50,942 bases of DNA. It comes from Lachnospiraceae bacterium (lineage in GTDB: Bacteria > Bacillota > Clostridia > Lachnospirales > Lachnospiraceae). The notes under the pieces were generated by a model. It ran no database searches. It saw only the letters and a list, made by a program, of their open reading frames with translations, and was not told the DNA's origin. Positions 1-8,550 of this stretch are shown here, piece after piece (within the stretch, counting starts at the first letter, position 1; each line of letters opens with the position of its first letter). The stretch is from contig JAFZRZ010000015.1 of the NCBI GenBank assembly GCA_017619635.1, forward strand, positions 1 through 50,942, read 5' to 3'. The translations under genes and the position numbers were made by a program.

Positions 1-75
1 CATAATGATCTTTAAAGATATCTTGAAGGATATTTGACATAAGATAATTATGAAGTAAAAGCAATAAAAAGAAAA

Positions 76-130
76 CCCCACCCCTCAAGATTGAGGGGCA
101 GGGGAGTTGAGTAGGCGAAGCCTATTTTTT
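76..130. terminator. Double hairpin, probable bidirectional terminator
   Basis: CCCCTC (81-86) pairs with GAGGGG (93-98), and outer CCCC (76-79) pairs with GGGG (101-104). Read on the minus strand the hairpin is followed by TTTTCTTTTT, a good rho-independent terminator. On the + strand a second hairpin, TAGGC-GAA-GCCTA (112-124), is followed by six T (125-130). The pair could end a + strand transcript entering from the left and a minus-strand transcript coming from the region to the right. Confidence 0.6.
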
Positions 131-411
131 ATTTTATACAAAGCATCATAGAGACCATATCGAAACCATGTAAGAATAAAAAAGCCATTAAAGATAAATA
201 AACATGAAAAAAGAGAAGCAGAAGAGGGATATGATTAAGCAGATCAGACCGGAGGCAGTGAGAACGAAACTGCAATGCTAAAGCCGTAAAAATATCAATT
301 AAGAGCTTAAAGAGCAAATAAAAAACATGGAGGGAGGAAATGAAAGAGAAGAAAACCTAAAGGGACAAAAATAGAATAGCATGCGAAATTTCAACAAGTA
401 TCGCCATAAAC

Positions 412-429
412 ATCAAATCATGATTTGAT
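412..429. promoter_or_regulatory. 18-nt perfect palindrome, possible operator
   Basis: ATCAAATCATGATTTGAT is a perfect 18-nt inverted repeat with no spacer, inside otherwise unassigned sequence. Such dyads are typical of dimeric repressor sites, but no promoter or gene sits close enough to name a target. It could also be chance in AT-rich DNA. Confidence 0.3.
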
Positions 430-802
430 AATTGGGTAAATAACCACCGTCCTGACCGGTCATAAAAATGCAAAAATCATAAAATTTTTCTGATCAAAAA
501 ACATGGAGAGGCGTAAGACGTGAAAGATTCCCAGAAGAGACATTGACTGCATCAGTCGACGTTTTTGGGACATTATCCGACCTGGACATAAAAAATCAAT
601 CATGTCATATCATGTATTGAAAACCTCAGTAAAGCCAATATACACAAGCGGTGACAACAGTGTCATAAACGGGAGGTTTTGAGAAAAAGTAAAACGGAAA
701 GAACAGACGGATAAAAAAGCTAAAAAACACAAACCAGGTGCGTCAACCATAAATCCGATACAGTCAACAAAACTGTAACGGGCGTTTTCGTATTTTATCC
801 AA

Positions 803-832
803 TTGCAATGGACAGGGGTAAGGCATTATTAT
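803..832 (+). promoter_or_regulatory. Probable ispG promoter
   Basis: TTGCAA (803-808) and TATTAT (827-832) are separated by 18 bases, a plausible housekeeping sigma promoter about 70 bases before the ispG start. It is the best match in the stretch directly upstream. Confidence 0.5.
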
Positions 833-869
833 GTTCTATGTAAGTTATTCTTATTTAAAGAAAGGAACA

Positions 870-889
870 ATATCGGAGGTTTTCGATAT
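870..889 (+). promoter_or_regulatory. ispG Shine-Dalgarno inside a small hairpin
   Basis: The only good Shine-Dalgarno sequence for ispG, GGAGG at 875-879, lies 21 bases before the ATG, much farther than usual. It is flanked by a 6-bp inverted repeat, ATATCG (870-875) and CGATAT (884-889), so most of it would sit in the loop. An in-frame TAG at 889-891 excludes a start closer to it. Folding could alter ribosome access; no ligand is suggested. Confidence 0.4.
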
Positions 890-900
890 AGTACGATTTT

Positions 901-1956
901 ATGTACAGAGAAAATACTAAAGTTATTCATATAGGTGACAGGGTTATAGGAGGTGGCAATCCGATACTCATCCAATCGATGACCAATGTTGCGACTGAAG
1001 ATACGGATAAATGTGTTGAGCAGATCCTTAGACTCGAGGAAGCGGGATGTGAGATCATAAGATGTACGGTTCCGACTATCGAGGCTGCTCAGAGTCTTAA
1101 AAGGATAAAGCAGAGGATACACATACCTCTTGTTGCCGACATACATTTCGATCATAAGATGGCGATAGCGGCGATCGAAAACGGTGCCGACAAGATCAGG
1201 ATCAATCCCGGAAACATTGGCGGGAAGGAAAAACTTGAAGCAGTCGTTAAAGCTGCAAAAGAAAAGAATATCCCAATAAGGGTCGGAGTCAACAGCGGAT
1301 CTTTGGAAAAAGAACTGGTTGAAAAGTATGGCGGTGTGACCGCACAGGGAATAGTAGAGAGTGCACTTGATAAGGTTGGCATGATAGAAGACTGCGGATA
1401 TGACAATATCGTTATCAGTATCAAGTCTTCGGATGTTTTAATGTGTGTTGAGGCTCATAAGCTGATCGCACCAAAGACTGTATATCCTCTTCATGTCGGA
1501 ATAACGGAGTCGGGTACGGTTACAAGCGGAAACATCAAATCCGCCATAGGACTCGGCCTGATACTGAATGAAGGCATAGGAGATACCATAAGAGTCTCTC
1601 TTACCGGAGATCCTGTTGAGGAGATCAAATCCGCAAAACTTATCTTAAGGACTCTGGGGCTTAGAAAAGGCGGAATAGAAGTCGTAAGCTGCCCGACATG
1701 CGGAAGGACAAAGATTGACATGATCGGCCTTGCAAACAAAGTTGAAAACATGGTTGCGGGCATACCGCTTGATATAAAGGTCGCAGTAATGGGATGCGCG
1801 GTAAACGGCCCCGGTGAAGCAAAAGAAGCCGACATAGGAATAGCAGGCGGAAACGGAGAGGGCCTTCTCATTAAAAAAGGTCAGATAGTAAAGAAGGTTC
1901 CCGAAGACCAGCTTCTCGACGTTCTTAAAGAGGAACTGCTCAACTGGGACAAGTAA
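901..1956 (+). CDS. ispG: 4-hydroxy-3-methylbut-2-enyl diphosphate synthase (IspG/GcpE)
   Basis: Catalyses the reductive conversion of methylerythritol cyclodiphosphate to HMBPP, the penultimate step of the non-mevalonate isoprenoid pathway in the cytosol. The 351-residue product has the usual bacterial length: an N-terminal TIM-barrel domain, then a C-terminal iron-sulfur domain. The cluster ligands are visible as C264 and C267 in SCPTCG, C299 in MGCAVNGPGE, and E306. ATG 901 is the first start after an in-frame TAG at 889-891. Its Shine-Dalgarno is unusually distant and lies in a potential hairpin. polC follows after 51 bases, an order common in clostridia. dxs and ispA of the same pathway lie far downstream in this window. 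Confidence 0.96.
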   Translation: MYRENTKVIHIGDRVIGGGNPILIQSMTNVATEDTDKCVEQILRLEEAGCEIIRCTVPTIEAAQSLKRIKQRIHIPLVADIHFDHKMAIAAIENGADKIRINPGNIGGKEKLEAVVKAAKEKNIPIRVGVNSGSLEKELVEKYGGVTAQGIVESALDKVGMIEDCGYDNIVISIKSSDVLMCVEAHKLIAPKTVYPLHVGITESGTVTSGNIKSAIGLGLILNEGIGDTIRVSLTGDPVEEIKSAKLILRTLGLRKGGIEVVSCPTCGRTKIDMIGLANKVENMVAGIPLDIKVAVMGCAVNGPGEAKEADIGIAGGNGEGLLIKKGQIVKKVPEDQLLDVLKEELLNWDK

Positions 1957-2007
1957 ACGGGAGCTTAACCCGGTAATTTAGGCAAATAAAGGTTAGTTGG
2001 TAATAAC

Positions 2008-5000
2008 ATGGAGATAAAGCTGTTTTTTGAAGTCTTTAATACTTTGGTCACTGATGACGAGCTTAAGATCCTCTTTCAGGAGGTGAATGTTAAGAAGGTC
2101 AGTGTAAACAGGACAAAAACCCTGTTAAGGATTTTCATACTCTCGGATCATATCATAGAGAAAAAATATATCCTTAAGATGGAGAGGCTTATCGAGAAGC
2201 AGCTGATGCGCGATAAGCATGTAGAAGTAAAGATAATAGAGGAATTCGCTCTTAACGATTCATATAACACACGTACTCTTATTGATACATACAATGACAG
2301 CATTCTGCTCGAGTTGAAGGAGTACTATCCCATTCTTTATCCGCTGTACAAGAAAGCAAAGATCGAGTTCGAGGATGAAGAGAGCATAAAGATAATCCTT
2401 GCGGATACCACTATTTCCAGGGATTCCGTTGCAGAGCTCTCGGGCATTTTAGAGCGTATCTTTGATGAGAGATGCGGTATATTTGTTAAATTCAGATTTG
2501 ATTTTGAAAAAGTAGATAACAGCAAAAAAGCCAAGGAAAGCGATATAATGATCGACCGTGAGGTTGCCATGATCGCATACAGGGCAGGCTTGATAACGGA
2601 AACTACCGACTCTATAGATGCTGCTGTAAATGACATTGATGAGAACGCATCTTCAAGCGATGATGATGCGGTATTTGCCATGTATGAGGAAAGCGCTGCA
2701 GACAACATTCCTGAAGAGCCTGTTTATGTTGCACCTCCCGAACCGGAACAGGCATCTGACAAGAAAGCATCCTGGGATTCTGCCAAGGACTTTAAAAAGC
2801 CGCTCACAAGATCGGATAATCCCGATGTGCTCTACGGCAAGGAGTTTGAGGGTGAGCATATCAACCTGAATGAGGTTTTGGGAGACAATGATGAGATAAT
2901 CGTTCGCGGACAGGTAATGAGCGTTGATGAGAGACCTGTCAGAAATGACAAGACCATATATATGTTTGATATCACGGATTTCACAGATTCGATCTCCGTA
3001 AAGATATTTATAAGAAACGACCAGGTAGAAGATATGAGAGGCGCTGTTAAGAAGGGCTCTTTCATAAAGATAAAGGGTGTGGCTGCCATGGATACATATA
3101 CCAGAGAGGTAAATCTGGGATATGTATCGGGTATCATGTCTATCAAGGATTTTAGGACAAAGAGAAACGATTACAGTGTAAGAAAGAGAGTTGAGCTGCA
3201 CTGCCATACAAAGATGTCTGATATGGACGGAGTTTCTGAAGTGTCTGATATCGTAAAGACGGCATATTCATGGGGACATCCTGCTATAGCGATAACCGAC
3301 CACGGTGTGGTACAGGCATTCCCTACTGCCAATCATACCTGGGAAGATCTGTGGAAGAAAGAAAAGTCAAAGAGAGAAGAAGCAGGGGATGAGCATCCCG
3401 ACTGCAATGATTTCTTTAAGGTGATATATGGTGTCGAGGCCTACATAGTAGATGACCTTGCAAAGGTTGTAACAAACTCGAAAGGACAGGGGATCGATAA
3501 TTCCTTTGTTGTTTTTGATATTGAGACAACGGGATTTTCGCCTGTCAGAAACAACATAACAGAGATAGGCGCCGTAAAGGTAAAGGACGGACAGATAATC
3601 GACAGATTCTCAACTTTTGTAAATCCGAAAGAGCCTATTCCCTACAGGATAGTCAAACTTACAAATATTACGGATGAAATGGTAAAGGATGCTCCGCCTA
3701 TAGAGAAAGTGCTGCCTGAATTTGCCGAATTTGTTAACGGTTCGATACTCGTGGCTCATAATGCGAGATTTGATACCTCGTTCATATTTGAATTCGCTTC
3801 ACGCCTCGGCCTTGTGTTTGATGATACATATGTAGATACGCTCGAACTGGCAAGAGACCTTCTGCCTCATCTGCCAAAATATAAGCTCGATGTGGTGTGT
3901 AACGATCTGGGTGTCAGCTTGGAAGGTCATCACAGGGCTGTCAATGATGCGGAAGCTACTGCAGAATGTTTCATAAAGCTTATGGATATGGCGATATCCA
4001 AGGGCGCAAAAAAACTCGATGATCTTAACAGCCTTGAGAGCGATGATGAAGATGAGGAGAGCGCTCTTGTAAGAAGAGTTAAAAAGCTAAGGAGCCATCA
4101 TGCGATAATCCTTGCAAAGAATAATACGGGACGAGTAAATCTCTATACCCTGGTATCGAAGTCCCATCTTAAGTTTGTTCACAGAGGAAAACCGATAATC
4201 CCCAAGAGCTACATCAATGAGTACAGAGAGGGACTTATCCTTGGAAGTGCCTGCGAGGCAGGAGAACTCTATCAGGCCATACTTGAAGACAGACCGGAAG
4301 CGGAGATAGCTGATATTGTCAGTTTTTACGATTATCTGGAGATACAGCCTATCGGAAATGACATGTTCATGATCGCATCTGAAAAGATAGAAGCGGTCAA
4401 CTCGATAGAGGATCTTCAGAATATAAACAAACATATAGTAGAGTTGGGAGAGAGGTTTAACAAGCCTGTTGTTGCCACCTGCGATGTGCATTTCTTAAAT
4501 CCCGAGGATGAGATATACAGAAGGATCATCATGGCGGGACAGGGCTTTGAAGATGCCGATGACCAGGCACCTTTGTATTTAAGGACAACGGAGGAGATGC
4601 TGGCCGAGTTTGCATACCTTGGAAGCGACAAGGCTGAGGAGGTCGTTATCACAAATACCGTAAAGATTGCGGATATGTGTGAGACGATAAGCCCGGTAAG
4701 ACCGGATAAGTGTCCTCCTGTCATAGAAAACAGCGATAAGACCCTAAGAGAGATATGTTATAACAAGGCACATGAGATGTACGGCGATCCGCTGCCAAAG
4801 ATCGTTGAAGACAGACTTGAGAGAGAACTTACTTCGATCATCAGCAACGGTTATTCGGTTATGTACATCATCGCTCAGAAGCTGGTGTGGAAATCAAATG
4901 ATGACGGATATCTGGTTGGTTCGAGAGGATCCGTCGGCTCATCGTTTGTAGCAACGATGTCGGGAATAACGGAAGTAAATCCGCTTAGCCCGCATTACTA

Positions 5001-6642
5001 TTGCAAACATTGTCACTATACGGAGTTTGATACACCCGAAGTTAAGGAATATGCCGGAAGAGCAGGAGTCGACATGCCTGATAAGGACTGTCCTGTCTGC
5101 GGTCAAAAGCTTGTAAAGGACGGATTTGATATTCCTTTTGAGACTTTCCTTGGATTCAAGGGAGACAAAGAGCCGGATATTGACTTGAACTTTTCGGGTG
5201 AATATCAGTCAAACGCTCATAAATACACGGAGGTCATCTTCGGAAAAGGACAGACTTTCAAAGCAGGAACGATAGCTGCTCTTGCTGACAAGACCGCATA
5301 CGGTTTCATAAAGAAATATTATGAGGAGAAATCCATAAGCAAGCGCCAGGCTGAGATAAACAGGATAGTACAGGGCTGCATGGGAATAAGGCGAAGCACG
5401 GGTCAACATCCCGGAGGAATCGTTGTTCTTCCAAAGGGTGAGGATATATGTTCGTTCACACCGGTACAGCATCCCGCAAATGATATGACCAGTGATATCA
5501 TCACGACTCATTTTGATTATCACTCAATAGACCACAACCTGTTAAAGCTCGATATACTCGGACACGATGATCCGACCATGATACGTATGCTTCAGGATCT
5601 CATTGGCATGGATCCCAGAACGATCCCTCTTGATGATCCGAAGGTAATGAGCCTGTTCCAGTCAACGGAAGCACTGGGCATCACTCCTGAAGACATGGGA
5701 GGAACACCTCTTGGATGTCTGGGAATACCTGAGTTTGGCACACAGTTTGCCATGCAGATGTTAATAGATGCGGGACCGAAGGCGTTCTCTGACCTTGTTA
5801 GGATATCGGGACTGTCACACGGAACAAACGTATGGCAGGGAAATGCCGAGGTGCTGATCAAAGAAGGTACTGCGACGATATCAACAGCCATCTGTACGAG
5901 AGATGATATCATGACCTACCTCATAGAGATGGGCGTTGAAAGCTCACATGCTTTCAAGATAATGGAAAATGTAAGAAAAGGTAAAGTCGCAAAGAAGAAG
6001 TGTCCAGAATGGGATGGCTGGAAGGAAGAGATGAGGGAGCATAATGTTCCCGACTGGTATATCTGGTCCTGCGAGAGGATAGAGTACATGTTCCCGAAGG
6101 CCCATGCCGCCGCTTATGTCATGATGGCATGGAGAATAGCGTACTGTAAGATATATTATCCGCTGGAATACTATACGGCATATTTCACCATAAGAGCCAA
6201 GGGCTTTGATTATGAGATGATGTGCTTTGGCAAGGAAAAGGTGGATAAGCAGTTAGAGAGCTTAAAGAGAGCAAAGGAAGAAGGAAAAGGAAAGCAGACT
6301 GCGACAGAAAAGGATATGGAGACAGCCTTAAAGAGCGTACAGGAGATGTATGCACGCGGTTATGACTTTGCACCGATCGATCTTAAACTCGTAAAGCCTA
6401 CACATTTCCAGGTCATAGACGGAAAGATAATGCCATCACTCACAAGTATAGCCGGTCTTGGTGAATCAGTAGCAGTTGGTATAGTGGAAGCGGCCAAAGG
6501 AGAACCTTTCCTGTCAAAGGAGGATTTCAGGAACAGGAGCAAGGCTTCATCCACCATAACAGACAAGCTTGGTGAGCTTGGCATACTCGGTGATATACCA
6601 GAGACCGATCAGATATCACTTTTTGATTATATTTTGAAATAA
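2008..6642 (+). CDS. polC: DNA polymerase III alpha subunit, PolC type
   Basis: The main replicative polymerase of Firmicutes, with built-in proofreading. At 1544 residues it is about 100 longer than Bacillus PolC. Seen in order: an N-terminal domain followed by an acidic, low-complexity linker (about 200-265); an OB domain (about 285-380); a PHP segment starting with HCHTKMSD near 397; an inserted DEDD exonuclease domain with FDIETTG near 501; the second PHP segment; a zinc finger with CKHCHY near 1000 and CPVCGQ some 30 residues later; and the polymerase palm with PDIDLNF near 1056-1062. The start has only a weak AAAGG about 15 bases upstream. fchA follows after 15 bases, so the two may be cotranscribed. 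Identity is certain from the exonuclease insertion and overall order. Confidence 0.97.
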   Translation: MEIKLFFEVFNTLVTDDELKILFQEVNVKKVSVNRTKTLLRIFILSDHIIEKKYILKMERLIEKQLMRDKHVEVKIIEEFALNDSYNTRTLIDTYNDSILLELKEYYPILYPLYKKAKIEFEDEESIKIILADTTISRDSVAELSGILERIFDERCGIFVKFRFDFEKVDNSKKAKESDIMIDREVAMIAYRAGLITETTDSIDAAVNDIDENASSSDDDAVFAMYEESAADNIPEEPVYVAPPEPEQASDKKASWDSAKDFKKPLTRSDNPDVLYGKEFEGEHINLNEVLGDNDEIIVRGQVMSVDERPVRNDKTIYMFDITDFTDSISVKIFIRNDQVEDMRGAVKKGSFIKIKGVAAMDTYTREVNLGYVSGIMSIKDFRTKRNDYSVRKRVELHCHTKMSDMDGVSEVSDIVKTAYSWGHPAIAITDHGVVQAFPTANHTWEDLWKKEKSKREEAGDEHPDCNDFFKVIYGVEAYIVDDLAKVVTNSKGQGIDNSFVVFDIETTGFSPVRNNITEIGAVKVKDGQIIDRFSTFVNPKEPIPYRIVKLTNITDEMVKDAPPIEKVLPEFAEFVNGSILVAHNARFDTSFIFEFASRLGLVFDDTYVDTLELARDLLPHLPKYKLDVVCNDLGVSLEGHHRAVNDAEATAECFIKLMDMAISKGAKKLDDLNSLESDDEDEESALVRRVKKLRSHHAIILAKNNTGRVNLYTLVSKSHLKFVHRGKPIIPKSYINEYREGLILGSACEAGELYQAILEDRPEAEIADIVSFYDYLEIQPIGNDMFMIASEKIEAVNSIEDLQNINKHIVELGERFNKPVVATCDVHFLNPEDEIYRRIIMAGQGFEDADDQAPLYLRTTEEMLAEFAYLGSDKAEEVVITNTVKIADMCETISPVRPDKCPPVIENSDKTLREICYNKAHEMYGDPLPKIVEDRLERELTSIISNGYSVMYIIAQKLVWKSNDDGYLVGSRGSVGSSFVATMSGITEVNPLSPHYYCKHCHYTEFDTPEVKEYAGRAGVDMPDKDCPVCGQKLVKDGFDIPFETFLGFKGDKEPDIDLNFSGEYQSNAHKYTEVIFGKGQTFKAGTIAALADKTAYGFIKKYYEEKSISKRQAEINRIVQGCMGIRRSTGQHPGGIVVLPKGEDICSFTPVQHPANDMTSDIITTHFDYHSIDHNLLKLDILGHDDPTMIRMLQDLIGMDPRTIPLDDPKVMSLFQSTEALGITPEDMGGTPLGCLGIPEFGTQFAMQMLIDAGPKAFSDLVRISGLSHGTNVWQGNAEVLIKEGTATISTAICTRDDIMTYLIEMGVESSHAFKIMENVRKGKVAKKKCPEWDGWKEEMREHNVPDWYIWSCERIEYMFPKAHAAAYVMMAWRIAYCKIYYPLEYYTAYFTIRAKGFDYEMMCFGKEKVDKQLESLKRAKEEGKGKQTATEKDMETALKSVQEMYARGYDFAPIDLKLVKPTHFQVIDGKIMPSLTSIAGLGESVAVGIVEAAKGEPFLSKEDFRNRSKASSTITDKLGELGILGDIPETDQISLFDYILK

Positions 6643-6657
6643 ATAAGGAGAATCATT

Positions 6658-7257
6658 ATGAAAGAGTTTTTGACTGCTCTGGCATCAAAAGAACCCACTC
6701 CGGGAGGAGGCGGTGCAAGCGCGCTGGTTGCAGCTGTTAGCTGCTCACTGTGCAGCATGGTGTCGAATCTTACGACAGGTAAAAAGAAATATGCACAGTA
6801 TCAGGAAAAGATAGACGAATACCTGGTACTGCTTGAAGAAAAGAACAGGATCCTGCAGGCAGACATAGAAAAGGATGCAAAGGCATTTGCACCTCTTGCT
6901 GCCGCATATTCTCTGGACAAGAGCACTCCGGGATATGAGGATATCATGGAGAAGGCCCTGTTTGATGCGGCAACGGCACCAAAGGAGATATTGGAAGATA
7001 TCTATTCATTAGTTCCCGTTATCGAAGATTTGGCTGTTATGGGTTCAAGACTTGCCATAAGCGATGTTGCTGTTGCGGCAGCATGTCTTGATGCGGCTCT
7101 CAAAGGTTGTGTGCTCAACGTGTATATCAACACAAAATCAATGAAAAACCGCGATAAAGCAGATGAGATGAACACATATGTGACAAAGCTGGTTTCCGAT
7201 GGTGCACGCAGACTGTCAGCTGTTTATGAGACAATAGATGCAGGATTGCGCTCTTAA
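6658..7257 (+). CDS. fchA: Cyclodeaminase/cyclohydrolase family protein (FchA-like methenyl-THF cyclohydrolase)
   Basis: Belongs to the formiminotransferase-cyclodeaminase C-terminal family, all helical and soluble. The 199-residue length and the N-terminal motif PTPGGGGASA (13-22) match stand-alone FchA proteins, which open the ring of 5,10-methenyl-THF to 10-formyl-THF (or deaminate formimino-THF). ATG 6658 has GGAG about 8 bases upstream. No histidine-degradation gene is nearby, while folD is the next gene, which favours the cyclohydrolase role. The neighbouring FolD lacks the residues for cyclohydrolase activity, so this protein probably supplies that step. Family membership is clear; the exact substrate is inferred. 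Confidence 0.85.
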   Translation: MKEFLTALASKEPTPGGGGASALVAAVSCSLCSMVSNLTTGKKKYAQYQEKIDEYLVLLEEKNRILQADIEKDAKAFAPLAAAYSLDKSTPGYEDIMEKALFDAATAPKEILEDIYSLVPVIEDLAVMGSRLAISDVAVAAACLDAALKGCVLNVYINTKSMKNRDKADEMNTYVTKLVSDGARRLSAVYETIDAGLRS

Positions 7258-7355
7258 CTCACGTTTTTTGGGCATGAAAGTATTATATTTTTATTGATAG
7301 CAAAAAAGTGCTGTGATTTGTGCCCGTTCAACAAAAATTTGAAGATAAAAAAGTG

Positions 7356-7383
7356 TTTACAAGCGCGGATTTTCTGATATAAT
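7356..7383 (+). promoter_or_regulatory. Probable folD promoter with extended -10
   Basis: TTTACA (7356-7361), a 16-base spacer, then TATAAT (7378-7383) preceded by TGA, giving an extended -10. The folD start is 37 bases further on. This shows that folD can be transcribed separately from polC-fchA. Confidence 0.7.
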
Positions 7384-7419
7384 GCACTTGTTAAACGATT
7401 TAGTAATGGAAGGTTTCAC

Positions 7420-8265
7420 ATGGAAGAATTAAGAGGCATGCCCGTTGTTAAGCATATAGCCGAGGATGTTACACATCGTATGGAGGCATTGGCAGATAAA
7501 GGTGTTGTCCCTACTCTTGCAGTGATCCGTGTCGGAGAAAGAGAAGATGATCTTTCATATGAGAGAGGTCTTTTAAAGAGATTCGATGCTGTAGCGGCCA
7601 AAGTGGTCAGTATCGTTCTTGAAGCCGATGTAACCGAAGAAAAACTGATCGAAACATTAAAAAAGTGCAATGAAGATAACAGCATCAACGGAATACTTCT
7701 TTTCAGACCGCTTCCAAAGCATCTTGATGAGAAGAAGATCGTTGAGATGGTAGATCCCATAAAAGATGTGGATTGCATGTGTCTTACAAATATAGCACAT
7801 ACATTTACACAGTCAGGTCTGGGACATGAGCCCTGCACACCGCAAGCTGTTATAGAGATGATGGACTTCTACGATATAGACCTTACAGGAAAGAAGGTCG
7901 TAGTCGTTGGAAGAAGCATGGTAGTCGGAAAACCGATGGCAATGATGCTTCTTAAGAAGAATGCGACTGTCACAGTCTGTCATACAAAAACCAAGGATCT
8001 TAAGGCCGAATGCAAAGAGGCAGACATACTGGTTGCCTGTGCAGGAGTGGCTGAGATGATAGATGAAACCTACGTAAAAGAAGGCGCTGTTGTTTTCGAC
8101 GTAGGAATAAATGTGGTTGACGGCAAGCTGTGCGGTGATGTAAAATATAAGTCGGTAACGGGCACGGCAGATAAAGCCACACCGGTTCCCGGTGGTGTCG
8201 GAACAGTCACCACATCAGTTCTGCTCAAGCATACAGTATGGGCTGCAGAGCAGATGAACAGATGA
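7420..8265 (+). CDS. folD: Methylene-THF dehydrogenase FolD, cyclohydrolase residues missing
   Basis: Family enzyme interconverting 5,10-methylene-, methenyl- and 10-formyl-THF with NAD(P). The 281 residues show the Rossmann signature GRSMVVGKPMAMMLL and the C-terminal TPVPGGVGTVT. The substrate site is unusual. In canonical FolD a Tyr-x-x-x-Lys pair and a Gln in VQLPLP are needed for cyclohydrolase activity (Y50, K54, Q98 in E. coli numbering). Here Tyr47 is kept, but the lysine position is Leu51 and the glutamine position is Phe95 (LLFRPLP); Asp118, matching D121, is kept. In the human enzyme, mutants of this lysine are known to lose cyclohydrolase but keep dehydrogenase activity. I infer a dehydrogenase-only enzyme paired with upstream FchA. 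ATG 7420 follows GGAAGG. Confidence 0.93.
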   Translation: MEELRGMPVVKHIAEDVTHRMEALADKGVVPTLAVIRVGEREDDLSYERGLLKRFDAVAAKVVSIVLEADVTEEKLIETLKKCNEDNSINGILLFRPLPKHLDEKKIVEMVDPIKDVDCMCLTNIAHTFTQSGLGHEPCTPQAVIEMMDFYDIDLTGKKVVVVGRSMVVGKPMAMMLLKKNATVTVCHTKTKDLKAECKEADILVACAGVAEMIDETYVKEGAVVFDVGINVVDGKLCGDVKYKSVTGTADKATPVPGGVGTVTTSVLLKHTVWAAEQMNR

Positions 8266-8366
8266 TCCTGCAGATCTGTTACATAGTATGTGTTAGGATC
8301 ATAATATCAATATGATATAAGTTACCGGTTCCAAAAGAATCGGGATTTATATACTCCCCCTTTTAC

Positions 8367-8400
8367 AAGACCATTTGCGCCCCCCGTAAATGGTCTTTCC
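8367..8400 (+). terminator. Terminator after folD
   Basis: AAGACCATTT (8367-8376) pairs perfectly over 10 bp with AAATGGTCTT (8388-8397), with a C-rich 11-base loop. A short pyrimidine tract follows. It is the first of two tandem hairpins behind folD. Confidence 0.6.
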
Positions 8401-8427
8401 CTTTGCAGAAAAAAGAGCTGTATACAA

Positions 8428-8464
8428 CAGGAAAGCCTTGTATATGAGGTATTCCTGTTTTTTT
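8428..8464 (+). terminator. Second terminator after folD
   Basis: CAGGAA (8428-8433) pairs with TTCCTG (8452-8457) and is followed by seven T (8458-8464). The surrounding gap (8266-8550) otherwise holds only a direct repeat CTGTATACAA/CTGTATACAA (about 8418 and 8472) and a TATAAT at 8493-8498 that may be the -10 of the next gene. Confidence 0.7.
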
Positions 8465-8550
8465 GCTTTTTCTGTATACAATTGGGGTAAAATATAATAA
8501 AATTATAAGTAGGAATGTGAAGGTGACCGTGTGGTCATAACAGGTGGAAT

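Larger units (their letters stand above)
1..900. other. Intergenic region without a recognisable gene
   Basis: About 900 bases before ispG hold no reading frame that I recognise. The + strand is strikingly purine-rich, which makes the antisense frames look hydrophobic, but none has a ribosome binding site. Visible elements are a compound GC hairpin (76-104), a small hairpin with a T-run (112-130), a perfect 18-nt palindrome (412-429), GACCGGTC (453-460), a GACTG-CAT-CAGTC hairpin (545-557), a TGACA/TGTCA inverted repeat (652-665) and the ispG promoter near 803-832. In related clostridia dxr and rseP usually sit directly upstream of ispG, but neither is here. The region may be a decayed gene, a non-coding RNA locus or an old rearrangement junction. 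Confidence 0.6.

Noticed and set aside
129..317. Minus-strand 62-residue hydrophobic reading frame followed by a terminator
   Set aside because: No ribosome binding site, a TTG start and a composition explained by the purine-rich opposite strand. The terminator behind it is noted separately.
2653..3207. Minus-strand 184-codon open frame within polC
   Set aside because: Antisense shadow; polC coding features continue throughout.
8266..8366. Riboswitch between folD and the EAL gene
   Set aside because: Only a GATCCT/AGGATC pair and two terminators are visible; no riboswitch core was recognised and the terminators separate it from the next gene.
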